Both the position numbers and the translations under genes were made by a program. This document shows, one piece after another, positions 7,619 through 15,251 of a stretch of 20,882 nt of DNA (the first letter of the stretch is position 1; each line of letters begins with the position of its first letter). Origin of the DNA: Bacteroidota bacterium (lineage in GTDB: Bacteria > Bacteroidota > Bacteroidia > Flavobacteriales > Flavobacteriaceae). The notes below the pieces were generated by a model. That model saw only the letters and a list, made by a program, of their open reading frames with translations, did not search any database and had not been told where the DNA came from. The stretch covers positions 1-20,882 of the forward strand of contig JAEZGB010000004.1 of NCBI GenBank assembly GCA_023437485.1, in the 5' to 3' direction.

Positions 7619-7726
7619 TCCAGGGGCAAGAAGATCAAGTGCCCACTTCCGGGCAAGACCGGATACTTAAACGCTCCCATTTTTTTTAACGTCCAATCGC
7701 ACGAAACACCCGGGTAGAACGGGAAC

Positions 7727-7752
7727 AGCTGATAGCTGATAGCTGACAGCTT
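7727..7752. repeat. Heptanucleotide tandem array (AGCTGAT)
   Basis: Two exact AGCTGAT units (7727-7740), one AGCTGAC (7741-7747) and a partial AGCTT follow in tandem. The period is 7 bp, the same as in the AT-rich arrays of this window but with a different sequence. Confidence 0.8.
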
Positions 7753-7773
7753 CCTTCCGGAATGAACGCCCCC

Positions 7774-7808
7774 ATTATTAATTATTAATTATTAATTACT
7801 AATTACTT
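7774..7808. repeat. Heptanucleotide tandem array (ATTATTA x5)
   Basis: There are three exact ATTATTA units (7774-7794), then ATTACTA (7795-7801) and ATTACTT (7802-7808). It is the reverse complement of the array family at 2303-2330. It ends 24 bases before the SDR start, and the weak -7-like TATCTTTC at 7809-7816 directly follows it, so the array could influence expression. Confidence 0.85.
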
Positions 7809-7832
7809 TATCTTTCGGGGAAAATCACATCA

Positions 7833-8702
7833 ATGGACTTTAGCCAAAAAATGCTGCGCGATGACGCGCTCAAAGGGAAGACAATCGTGGTAACCGGAGG
7901 CGGGAGCGGCCTTGGAAAGTCGATGGCCCGATACTTTATGGAATTGGGAGCCAATGTGGCAATCACCTCGCGTGACCTGGAAAAACTCCAGGCCACGGCC
8001 GCCGAAATGGAGCGTGGCACGGACGCCGAATGCCTTGCCGTTCAATGTGACGTGCGGCATTACGATCAGGTGGAAGCGATGTTGCAACAGGTAATTGCGC
8101 GTTTTGGCCGTGTCGACGTGCTGCTCAACAACGCAGCCGGGAACTTTATCTCCCCTACCGAAAGGCTTTCGGCAAACGCCTTTGATACGATTATCGATAT
8201 TGTCCTGAAGGGCACCAAAAACTGCACCCTTGCCTTTGGAAAACACTGGATTGACACCAAACAGGAAACTTCAACCATACTTAACATCGTTACGACCTAT
8301 GCCTGGACGGGTTCGGCGTACGTGGTGCCGAGTGCGACGGCCAAGGCCGGTGTCCTTGCCATGACCCGGAGCCTTGCCGTTGAATGGGCCAAATACGGCA
8401 TCCGCTCCAACGCAATTGCACCCGGACCTTTTCCCACCAAGGGCGCCTGGGACAGGTTGCTGCCGGGTGATTTGAAAGAAAAATTTGATTTGGCCAAAAA
8501 AGTTCCCCTTGGCCGGGTGGGCAATCATCAGGAACTTGCCAACCTTGCGGCGTATCTGGTTTCAGATTTTTCGGCCTACCTAAACGGCGAGGTCATTACC
8601 ATCGACGGCGGCGAATGGCTCAAGGGTGCGGGGCAGTTCAATATGCTCGAACAGGTTCCGGCGGAATTGTGGGATATGTTGGAGGCGATGCGGAAAAAAT
8701 AA
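7833..8702 (+). CDS. SDR-family oxidoreductase, 2,4-dienoyl-CoA reductase type
   Basis: This 289-residue short-chain dehydrogenase has the Rossmann signature TGGGSGLG at 21-28, Arg47 in TSRDLEKL suggesting NADPH preference, and NNAAGNF at 99-105. The normal SDR Tyr-xxx-Lys is replaced by Ser167-xxx-Lys171, with a Tyr156 placed 11 residues before the Ser. This is the arrangement of 2,4-dienoyl-CoA reductases such as mitochondrial DECR1 (Tyr199, Ser210, Lys214). The C-terminal TIDGGEWL is also typical. The likely role is reduction of 2,4-dienoyl-CoA during beta-oxidation of unsaturated fatty acids, in the cytosol. The ATG at 7833 gives a short N-terminal tail usual for the group. It stands alone, with repeats on both sides. 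Confidence 0.88.
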   Translation: MDFSQKMLRDDALKGKTIVVTGGGSGLGKSMARYFMELGANVAITSRDLEKLQATAAEMERGTDAECLAVQCDVRHYDQVEAMLQQVIARFGRVDVLLNNAAGNFISPTERLSANAFDTIIDIVLKGTKNCTLAFGKHWIDTKQETSTILNIVTTYAWTGSAYVVPSATAKAGVLAMTRSLAVEWAKYGIRSNAIAPGPFPTKGAWDRLLPGDLKEKFDLAKKVPLGRVGNHQELANLAAYLVSDFSAYLNGEVITIDGGEWLKGAGQFNMLEQVPAELWDMLEAMRKK

Positions 8703-8884
8703 TTTGAAAATGTGTCAATTTGGAAATTTGAAAATGAAGAGATAGAGAATAAGTCTTTCCTGCGAATTGAAGAAGTCTCGCAAAGGAGAATAACAATCCA
8801 ATCTTCAGTGAAAAAGGTCGAATGGTACAAAGATAAAATTCGAGGGCAATCTTCAAATTTTCAATTTTCAAATTTTCAAATTCG
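8702..8884. repeat. Inverted pair of low-complexity TTTGAAA arrays around a 120-bp spacer
   Basis: The left arm, from about 8702 to 8736, contains AATTTGAAAATG twice with variations. The right arm (8853-8884) is built of TCAAATTT units of 7-8 bases and is largely its reverse complement. The left arm starts at the SDR stop codon (TAA at 8700-8702). The spacer encodes nothing recognisable. The two arms could fold back as a long imperfect hairpin. Together with 8885-8962 this is the 260-base gap before parA. Confidence 0.6.
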
Positions 8885-8907
8885 CGATCGCTGTTAACAA
8901 TTCCAAA

Positions 8908-8937
8908 TTGCACAACCCGTTTTTAATTGTATTTTTA
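8908..8937 (+). promoter_or_regulatory. Candidate parA promoter
   Basis: TTG at 8908-8910 and TATTTTTA at 8930-8937, one base off TAnnTTTG, are separated by 19 bases. Transcription would start near 8944, about 19 bases before the parA ATG. The fit is approximate. Confidence 0.4.
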
Positions 8938-8962
8938 CGGCTCTAAAATCCGGACATTTTAA

Positions 8963-9730
8963 ATGGGTAAAATCATTGCTGTTGCAAACCAGAAAGGCGG
9001 TGTAGGAAAGACCACGACATCGGTCAACCTTGCGGCGTCACTGGGCGTTCTTGAAAAAAAAGTATTGCTGATAGATGCTGATCCGCAGGCCAATGCGAGT
9101 TCAGGCCTGGGCATTGACGTGGAAACCGTTGAACTTGGCACTTACCAGATTTTGGAGCACAGCAGCACGCCAAAAGAGGCCATCGTTTCCTGCTCGGCGC
9201 CCAATGTGGACGTGATCCCGGCGCACATTGACCTGGTGGCTATCGAAATTGAACTCGTAGACAAGGAAAACCGCGAATACATGCTCAAGCAGGCCCTTGA
9301 AAGTGTTCGCGAAGAGTATGATTATATCCTGATTGATTGCGCTCCGTCGCTCGGGCTTTTGACACTGAACGCGCTTACCGCCGCCGACTCGGTAGTGATT
9401 CCCATACAGTGCGAATATTTTGCGTTGGAAGGTTTGGGCAAACTGCTCAATACCATCAAGAGCGTGCAAAAGATCCACAATCCGTCGCTGGACATTGAAG
9501 GGCTGCTATTGACAATGTACGATTCGCGACTGAGGCTGTCAAACCAGGTGGTGGAAGAAGTCCAGAAGCACTTTCACGACATGGTGTTCACCACCATCAT
9601 CCAGCGCAACGTGAAATTGAGCGAGGCGCCCAGTTTTGGGGAAAGCATCATCAATTTTGACGCAACAAGCAAGGGGGCCAGCAATTATTTGAGCCTGGCA
9701 CATGAAATCATCAAGAAAAACAGCAAATAG
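8963..9730 (+). CDS. parA: Chromosome partitioning ATPase ParA (Soj)
   Basis: ParA is a Walker-type ATPase that binds DNA nonspecifically as an ATP dimer and moves the ParB-bound origin region. The 255-residue protein opens with the deviant Walker A motif KGGVGKTT at residues 11-18, with both the signature Lys11 and Lys16. LLIDADPQANASSGLG forms the switch region with the Walker A' aspartate, and YILIDCAPSLGLLTLNAL is Walker B. The C-terminal RNVKLSEAPSFGESI is highly conserved in Soj proteins. There is no N-terminal DNA-binding extension, so this is the short chromosomal type rather than a P1-type plasmid ParA. parB starts 2 bases after the stop. Confidence 0.96.
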   Translation: MGKIIAVANQKGGVGKTTTSVNLAASLGVLEKKVLLIDADPQANASSGLGIDVETVELGTYQILEHSSTPKEAIVSCSAPNVDVIPAHIDLVAIEIELVDKENREYMLKQALESVREEYDYILIDCAPSLGLLTLNALTAADSVVIPIQCEYFALEGLGKLLNTIKSVQKIHNPSLDIEGLLLTMYDSRLRLSNQVVEEVQKHFHDMVFTTIIQRNVKLSEAPSFGESIINFDATSKGASNYLSLAHEIIKKNSK

Positions 9731-9732
9731 CC

Positions 9733-10635
9733 ATGGCTAAAGCGATAAAGAAACAGGCTCTGGGCCGCGGGCTTTCGGCCCTTTTGAAAGACCCGGAGAA
9801 CGACATCAAATCAGTAAGCGACAAAAATGCCGACAAGGTTGTGGGCAGCATCGTGGAACTCGATATCGAATCTATCGAAATCAATCCGTTCCAGCCGCGC
9901 AGCAACTTCAATGAAGATGCTCTGCAGGAACTCGCCTCGTCAATCCGCCAATTGGGCGTGATCCAGCCCATTACCGTTCGCAAATCAGATTTTAATAAAT
10001 ACCAGCTCATCTCGGGCGAGCGCAGGCTACGGGCATCAAAAATTGCCGGGTTGGCCACGATCCCTTCCTATATCCGGATTGCCGATGACAATGAGTCGCT
10101 CACCATGGCGCTTGTTGAAAACATTCAAAGGCACGATCTGGACCCGATTGAAATCGCGCTTTCCTACCAGAGGCTCATTGATGAAATCCAGCTCACCCAG
10201 GAACAAATGAGCGAGCGCGTGGGCAAGAAGCGCTCTACCATTGCCAACTATTTGCGGTTGTTGAAGCTCGATCCCATTATCCAGACCGGAATCCGCGACG
10301 GATTTATCTCGATGGGGCACGGACGCGCCATCATCAATATAGAAGACCAGGACGCGCAGGCCGACATTTACCAGAAAATCGTTTCCAAAAACCTTTCGGT
10401 GCGCGAAACCGAAGCTCTGGTCAAAAGTTACCAGGAAGGCCTGAAACCAAAACCGGCGGGCAAGCATAAGGCATCGTCATATGGCGCCGAGGACAAAAAG
10501 AAGGAGCTCGCGCAGTGGCTTGGCGTAAAAGCCGATATCAAGGTTTCGGCCGACGGAAAAGGCAAGATTACCATCCCCTTCAAGGGCGAAGCCGAGTTCA
10601 ACCGCATTTTAAACCTGATCCAAAAGGGTGCGTAA
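9733..10635 (+). CDS. parB: Chromosome partitioning protein ParB (Spo0J)
   Basis: ParB binds parS sites near the origin, clamps onto DNA in a CTP-dependent way and recruits condensin. The 300 residues include the N-terminal GRGLSALL (11-18) that stimulates ParA, NPFQPR at 51-56, the CTP-binding box GERRLRA at 95-101, LVENIQRHDLDPIE at 127-140, and a helix-turn-helix around 153-174 with the ERVGKKRSTIANYLRLL segment. The C-terminal dimerisation domain lies over about 250-300. No convincing parS was found by eye in this window. The next gene starts with a GTG 8 bp inside the end of parB, which points to a shared transcript. Confidence 0.96.
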   Translation: MAKAIKKQALGRGLSALLKDPENDIKSVSDKNADKVVGSIVELDIESIEINPFQPRSNFNEDALQELASSIRQLGVIQPITVRKSDFNKYQLISGERRLRASKIAGLATIPSYIRIADDNESLTMALVENIQRHDLDPIEIALSYQRLIDEIQLTQEQMSERVGKKRSTIANYLRLLKLDPIIQTGIRDGFISMGHGRAIINIEDQDAQADIYQKIVSKNLSVRETEALVKSYQEGLKPKPAGKHKASSYGAEDKKKELAQWLGVKADIKVSADGKGKITIPFKGEAEFNRILNLIQKGA

Positions 10636-11176
10636 GGCGTTTGCCATATTGACCCTGTTGCTTTGCACCCTGGCCACTGGCCAGCAAAAAGAAGAACTTC
10701 TGGTGGCTGCCGATACCACCTATACCGAAATCGATCCGTTGGCACCGTCAAAAGCCGCGTTCTATTCGGCAATCTTGCCAGGGCTTGGCCAGGCGTACAA
10801 CAAGCGGTGGTGGAAAATCCCCATCGTTTATGGTGCTATTGGTACCAGCGTTTATTTTTACGCCGACAACAACAAAAAATACCATCAGTACCGCGATGCG
10901 TACAAACGCAGGCTGGCGGGCTTTAACGATGACCAATTTCAATTCCTGGACAACCAGAGGCTCATTGAAGCACAGCGTTTTTACCAGCGCAACCGCGATC
11001 TTTCACTGCTCATAACCGGTCTTTTCTATATTTTGAACATTGTGGATGCCAATGTTGACGCGCACCTGATGCAGTTCAATGTCTCGGACAGGCTTACCAT
11101 TGCCCCGGAGGTTTACCAAAATGAAATCGATTACAGGCCAAACTTAGGTTTAACCGTTAATTTGAAATTAAATTGA
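10628..11176 (+). CDS. DUF5683-family membrane protein
   Basis: This 182-residue protein starts with a GTG that overlaps the parB stop by 8 bp. A signal peptide (about residues 1-18, Arg-Lys then a hydrophobic stretch ending in ATG-QQ) is followed by the family core SAILPGLGQAYNKRWWKIP, then a hydrophobic segment PIVYGAIGTSVYFY, a charged stretch rich in Tyr, Gln and Arg, and a second hydrophobic segment LSLLITGLFYILNIVDANVDAHL. This matches the DUF5683 proteins I recall next to parAB in Flavobacteriia. Its function is unknown. Co-transcription with parAB and dapB is implied by overlaps on both sides, but gives no clear functional link. Confidence 0.85.
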   Translation: MRKAFAILTLLLCTLATGQQKEELLVAADTTYTEIDPLAPSKAAFYSAILPGLGQAYNKRWWKIPIVYGAIGTSVYFYADNNKKYHQYRDAYKRRLAGFNDDQFQFLDNQRLIEAQRFYQRNRDLSLLITGLFYILNIVDANVDAHLMQFNVSDRLTIAPEVYQNEIDYRPNLGLTVNLKLN

Positions 11177-11877
11177 AAATAGCACTGTTGGGTTACGGAA
11201 CCATGGGCCAGGCCGTTGAGCGGGCCGCCCTGGCACGAGGTCATGAGATCGTGCTTAAAAAATCGTCTGCAAATACGTATGACGGCTTGGAAAATGCCGA
11301 TGTGGCGATTGACTTTAGCACACCGGCATCGGCAGTAGTAAATATCACCACCGCTTTGAACACGGCAATCCCCGTGATTTCAGGTACTACCGGATGGCTG
11401 GATGATTATGAAATCATAGTTAAGCAATGCCAGCAGATGGGCGGGGCGTTTTTGCATGCTTCCAACTTCAGTTTGGGGGTAAACCTGTTTTTTGAACTGA
11501 ACGCGCACCTGGCCGCCTTGATGGCCGGATTTCCCGAATACCGCATCAGGATGCAGGAAATCCACCATACCAAAAAACTTGATGCCCCCAGCGGTACCGC
11601 GATCACGCTGGCCAAGGGCATCATTGACAAAAGCGATTACTCATCCTGGGCGCTTAAGTCAACCAGGCCTGATGAGATCCCGATTGAATCAGTGCGCCGC
11701 GACGATGTTCCTGGAACACATTCCATTTACTATGAGTCGGCAGTAGATTCGATTGAAATCACACACACTGCGTTCAATCGCGAGGGATTTGCCCTTGGTG
11801 CTGTAATCGCCGCCGAGTGGATCCGGGGAAAATCCGGGGTGTTCAGTATGAAAGACGTCCTTGGGCTGCAAGGTTAA
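11173..11877 (+). CDS. dapB: 4-hydroxy-tetrahydrodipicolinate reductase
   Basis: DapB reduces 4-hydroxy-tetrahydrodipicolinate with NAD(P)H in the pathway to meso-diaminopimelate and lysine, feeding cell wall synthesis. The 234-residue protein shows the dinucleotide-binding GYGTMG at 7-12, IDFSTP at 46-51, SGTTGW at 70-75, and the substrate site EIHHTKKLDAPSGTA at 129-143 with His131 and Lys135 as the catalytic pair. It is shorter than the E. coli enzyme (273 residues), as I recall is normal in Bacteroidota. The start is TTG at 11173, overlapping the preceding stop as TTGA; this puts the first beta strand (KIALLGYG) exactly at the N-terminus, and no ATG would do so. Confidence 0.94.
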   Translation: MKIALLGYGTMGQAVERAALARGHEIVLKKSSANTYDGLENADVAIDFSTPASAVVNITTALNTAIPVISGTTGWLDDYEIIVKQCQQMGGAFLHASNFSLGVNLFFELNAHLAALMAGFPEYRIRMQEIHHTKKLDAPSGTAITLAKGIIDKSDYSSWALKSTRPDEIPIESVRRDDVPGTHSIYYESAVDSIEITHTAFNREGFALGAVIAAEWIRGKSGVFSMKDVLGLQG

Positions 11878-11938
11878 CTGAAATTAAATTGTGTAACAAA
11901 CAGGCGGCGGTAGTTACCAACGCTCAAAAAATAGAAAT

Positions 11939-13480
11939 ATGACCCTTACTGGCTGGTTTGTTTTTTTCCTGATTGTGCAAATCATTCACTTCGCGGGAAC
12001 GTGGCGCCTTTATGAGGCTGCGGGCCGAAAGCGCTGGGAGGCGGCGGTGCCGGTTTACAATGCGATCGTGTTGATGAAGATTATCAACCGGCCAACATGG
12101 TGGACCATTTTGCTTTTTGTCCCCATAGTGAACCTGATCATGTTCCCTGTGGTTTGGGTTGAAACCCTGCGCAGTTTTGGAAAGACATCAACAACCGATA
12201 CCTTTCTGGGGATTTTTACTTTTGGGTTCTATATCTTTTACGTGAATTATTTTCAGCAGCCGCTCAATTATGTTACCGAGCGAAGCCTGAAGCCCGCAAC
12301 CAAAACCGGCGACACCATCAGTTCGTTGCTTTTCGCCATCATCGTCGCGACGTTGGTGCACACCTACATCATGCAGCCCTATACAATTCCGACATCGTCA
12401 CTGGAAAAGTCTCTTTTGGTGGGCGATTTCCTCTTTGTGAGCAAATTCCACTATGGGGCCCGTACGCCAATGACTACTGTTGCCGCCCCCATGGTGCATG
12501 ACACTATTCCGCTACTCAATACAAAGTCCTATTCCAAATGGCCCCAACTCCCTCATTTCCGCTTTCCGGGTGCCCAGGACATTGAACGAAACGACATCGT
12601 GGTCTTTAACTGGCCGGTAGATACCGTTTACAAATTTTTTGACCGATCGGGCCGCCGCGCCGACAAACCGGTGGACAAAAAGTCAAATTACGTAAAGCGG
12701 TGCGTGGGTATTCCCGGCGACAGCCTTTCCATCCGCGACGGCTATGTTTACATCGACAATCAAAAACTCGCCCTTCCCGACAGGGCCCGCCCACAGTGGT
12801 CATACATCGTGACCACCGACGGCAGTTCATTTGACCCCCGCTATGTAATCAGGGAACTCGATGTCACAGATGGTGTGATTCCAATCAACCAGAACACTTA
12901 CGTTTTCAGGGCCCTAACTGATGAGTCGGCGGCACGGCTCAAAAACAATCCAATTGTAAAAAGCGTTGAGCGCAACATCGCGCGCCAGCCCGAGGGCGGG
13001 ATATTTCCGCAGAACGGCAGCAACTGGAACTTGGACAACATGGGCCCGGTGTATGTTCCGCAAGCGGGGAAAACCGTAAAACTGGACAGCAAATCGCTGC
13101 CGTTTTACCGCCGGATCATTACTGATTATGAAGGCAACCAGCTTCATGCCAACGGCGATGACATCCGCATCAACGGGCAGGTGGCCACTTCCTACACTTT
13201 TAAGCAGAATTATTACTGGATGATGGGCGACAACCGCCATAACTCTGAAGACAGCCGGTATTGGGGTTTCGTACCTGAAGATCATATTGTGGGCAAACCC
13301 GTCTTTATCTGGATGAGCCTTGACCCTAATGCGGGCGGTTTTGACAAAATACGCTGGGAGCGCCTTTTCACGACGGTCCACGGCGAGGGCAAACCCGTGT
13401 CTTATTTCAAGTTTTTCCTGATTTTGCTCGGCGCTTATTTTGTGTTTGATTACATTCGGAAGAAGAAAGCCGGTAATTAG
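11939..13480 (+). CDS. lepB: Signal peptidase I with an N-terminal multi-pass extension
   Basis: Signal peptidase I cleaves signal peptides from exported proteins at the outer face of the inner membrane. The 513 residues start with several hydrophobic segments (about 3-20, 38-50, 55-76, 88-105) resembling the DUF5684 region found at the N-terminus of many Bacteroidota signal peptidases. A membrane anchor follows near 126-142. The catalytic Ser is Ser154 in YTIPTSSLEKSLLVGD, with Leu155 where many homologues have Met. The general base is Lys253 in YVKRCVGIPGD. The C-terminal box GDNRHNSEDSRYWGFVP is intact and a final hydrophobic helix lies near 489-506. The stop codon TAG is part of a 16-bp tandem repeat. 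Confidence 0.95.
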   Translation: MTLTGWFVFFLIVQIIHFAGTWRLYEAAGRKRWEAAVPVYNAIVLMKIINRPTWWTILLFVPIVNLIMFPVVWVETLRSFGKTSTTDTFLGIFTFGFYIFYVNYFQQPLNYVTERSLKPATKTGDTISSLLFAIIVATLVHTYIMQPYTIPTSSLEKSLLVGDFLFVSKFHYGARTPMTTVAAPMVHDTIPLLNTKSYSKWPQLPHFRFPGAQDIERNDIVVFNWPVDTVYKFFDRSGRRADKPVDKKSNYVKRCVGIPGDSLSIRDGYVYIDNQKLALPDRARPQWSYIVTTDGSSFDPRYVIRELDVTDGVIPINQNTYVFRALTDESAARLKNNPIVKSVERNIARQPEGGIFPQNGSNWNLDNMGPVYVPQAGKTVKLDSKSLPFYRRIITDYEGNQLHANGDDIRINGQVATSYTFKQNYYWMMGDNRHNSEDSRYWGFVPEDHIVGKPVFIWMSLDPNAGGFDKIRWERLFTTVHGEGKPVSYFKFFLILLGAYFVFDYIRKKKAGN

Positions 13481-13557
13481 CGAATGTGATAATTAGCGAA
13501 TTTGATAATTAGCGAATTAGCTAATGAAAGTTAATTAAGGAATGTGATAATTGGCTA
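13475..13557. repeat. 16-bp tandem repeat starting at the lepB stop codon
   Basis: The units are AATTAGCGAATGTGAT (13475-13490), AATTAGCGAATTTGAT (13491-13506) and AATTAGCGAATTAGCT (13507-13522), followed by degenerate copies to about 13557. The first unit contains the last codon and stop of lepB (AAT TAG). Confidence 0.8.
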
Positions 13558-13566
13558 AGTAACCTC

Positions 13567-13587
13567 ATTCAAAATTCAAAATTCAAA
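13567..13587. repeat. Heptanucleotide tandem array (ATTCAAA x3)
   Basis: Three exact ATTCAAA units are followed by a degenerate ATTTATAATTTC. The array ends about 20 bases before the start of the WbqC-family gene, so it must lie in or next to that gene's promoter or leader. Confidence 0.8.
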
Positions 13588-13608
13588 ATTTATAATTTCT
13601 TCTTTAGC

Positions 13609-14214
13609 TTGCTCCTTCTCTATCCAACATACTTCCCCTCCATCTCGCAATTCGCTGCCCTGGCGCAGGCTGATGCAGTCACTCTTGAGGTGTGCGACAG
13701 TTTCCAGAAACAGACCAACCGCAACCGGATGTATATATACAGTCCCAACGGCCGGCAATTGCTCAATGTCCCGGTAAAGCATGACCTCGGGCGGCGAATG
13801 ACCCGCGATGTGAGGGTGGACAATTCATTCGGATGGCAAAAACAGCACTTTAAATCCCTTGAGGCCGCTTACAGGTCGTCGCCGTTTTTCGAATATTTTG
13901 AAGACGATATTGCACCCGTCTTTACCAAACGTCACGAGTTTCTGATGGATCTTGATCTGGAAACCATGGAAATTGTTTCGCGGTGCATGGGTTTGGATTT
14001 TAAATTCCGGAAAACCGTTGAATATTTTCACCAAGTGGCTGATTCCAAGGACATCCGCCATATGGCATCGGGAAAGAAAGACACTTCTCAGTTAGAGCCT
14101 TATACGCAGGTTTTTGGTGACCGCCACGGTTTTTTGAACAATCTGTCGGTGTTGGACCTGCTGTTCAATGAAGGGCGGCACGCCAGGGATTATTTGCTGC
14201 GCCAGGTTATCTGA
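13609..14214 (+). CDS. WbqC-family protein
   Basis: This 201-residue protein has the features of the WbqC family: the N-terminal YPTYFPSISQFAALAQAD, CDSFQKQTNRNRMYIY, and a middle segment with WQKQHFKSLEAAYRSSPFFEYF, then FLMDLDLETM and a C-terminal YTQVFGDRHGFLNNLSVLDLLFNEG. WbqC was named from polysaccharide gene clusters; a role in glycan or sugar-related chemistry is suggested but not firmly known. The start is a TTG at 13609, the only start codon close enough to keep the conserved N-terminus; no ATG lies in frame upstream. No ribosome binding site is visible. The 3' end overlaps the convergent EEP gene by 8 bp. Confidence 0.82.
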   Translation: MLLLYPTYFPSISQFAALAQADAVTLEVCDSFQKQTNRNRMYIYSPNGRQLLNVPVKHDLGRRMTRDVRVDNSFGWQKQHFKSLEAAYRSSPFFEYFEDDIAPVFTKRHEFLMDLDLETMEIVSRCMGLDFKFRKTVEYFHQVADSKDIRHMASGKKDTSQLEPYTQVFGDRHGFLNNLSVLDLLFNEGRHARDYLLRQVI

Positions 14215-15250
14215 ACTGCAACCTCGCCATAATGGGGTAATGGTCTGAATTCTTGAAATTTGGATAGTTCCTGAATGATTTTACCCTGATCGACTTATCA
14301 ATGAAGATGTAATCAATGCGCGCGGGATAATATTTAAAATTATAGGTTTGACCAAAACCGTTTCCGCCCTCTTCAAAAGCATCGTCCAGATTCCCTTTGA
14401 TCCGTCGGTACACATAGGAAAATGCGCTGTTGTTCATATCGCCGCAAATAATTACCGGATAAGGGCTTGAATTGCTGTGTTCGCGAACCATCTCGGCCTG
14501 GTGCTGTTGTTCCCTGAAGGCCTTGGTGATCCGCCTGAAAATCATTTCGGACCGCCTTTGGTCAATTTTGCCCCCGTCCTGATTAAGCGTGTCCACATCA
14601 GGGGTGATTTTCACCGATTGCAGATGGATGCTGTAAACGCGTACCGTGTCCAATCCTCTTTTAATATCGGCAAAAGCAGCACTGTTGCTGGAATTGGGAA
14701 AGGTGATGGAACCCTGATCGATGATGGGGTACTTGCTGAAAATCCCGTGACCGCTCTGGATTTTCCTGCCCTCCAGTGCAATATGCCGGTAGCGGTACGC
14801 CTTGAGTTCGACATTGCCGTTCTTGGAATACTCCTGCAGGCAGACAATGTCCGGATTAAGCTCATTGATAAAGGAGCGGATAGTATCAGGCACGCGCCCG
14901 GGAATCCACTCAAAAAGGTTGAAAAGCCTTACGTTGTAGCTCATGACCGTAAAGTCCTGTTCGTGCGGGGGCAATTCTGCCGACGAAAAACGGTAAAACT
15001 TATTGATAAAGGTGATGCCAAAAAGCAACACAATTGCCGAAAGCAACACCTGCCTCTTGAGTTGGACCGCCCAATAGGCAAAAAACAGAACGTTGACAAT
15101 CAGGAAAAGCGGAAGGATTAAAGTTAGTACCGAAAGACCTGGAAACAGCTTGGGTGCCAAAAACGGAAACGCATACGCAATGATCGTCAGCAAGGCTACG
15201 ACTACATTGACCGCGTATATGGTTTTGTTGAACCAGGATAGTTTTTTCAT
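14207..15250 (-). CDS. Endonuclease/exonuclease/phosphatase-family membrane protein
   Basis: The 347 residues have three hydrophobic segments at the N-terminus (about 11-30, 38-60 and 67-85) and then a soluble EEP domain from about residue 98. The EEP active-site residues are present: Asn106 in MSYNVRLF, Glu140 in IVCLQEY, His209 in YSIHLQS, Asp271 and Asn273 in CGDMNN, Asp313 in RIDYIF, and Asp336-His337 in NSDHYPI. It should be an active Mg-dependent phosphodiesterase or phosphatase facing the periplasm or cytosol; the substrate is unknown, as the family ranges from DNases to sphingomyelinases. It is the last gene of the mutL operon, with a single base between the preceding stop codon and its ATG. 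Confidence 0.88.
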   Translation of the reverse strand: MKKLSWFNKTIYAVNVVVALLTIIAYAFPFLAPKLFPGLSVLTLILPLFLIVNVLFFAYWAVQLKRQVLLSAIVLLFGITFINKFYRFSSAELPPHEQDFTVMSYNVRLFNLFEWIPGRVPDTIRSFINELNPDIVCLQEYSKNGNVELKAYRYRHIALEGRKIQSGHGIFSKYPIIDQGSITFPNSSNSAAFADIKRGLDTVRVYSIHLQSVKITPDVDTLNQDGGKIDQRRSEMIFRRITKAFREQQHQAEMVREHSNSSPYPVIICGDMNNSAFSYVYRRIKGNLDDAFEEGGNGFGQTYNFKYYPARIDYIFIDKSIRVKSFRNYPNFKNSDHYPIMARLQFR

Positions 15251-15251
15251 T

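Noticed and set aside
7495..7717. Short open reading frames on both strands through the tRNA, with peptides such as GMTGFEPATP and GVAGSNPVIP
   Set aside because: These peptide patterns are the well-known by-products of translating a tRNA gene and its T-arm; the tRNA-Pro explains them.
8712..8897. 61-codon open frame between the SDR gene and parA
   Set aside because: It consists largely of the TTTGAAA-type repeats and a low-complexity Asn/Phe/Lys product; no sign of selection for coding.
2303..13587. Tandem arrays considered as CRISPR
   Set aside because: Units are 7 or 16 bases without unique spacers, and there are no cas genes.
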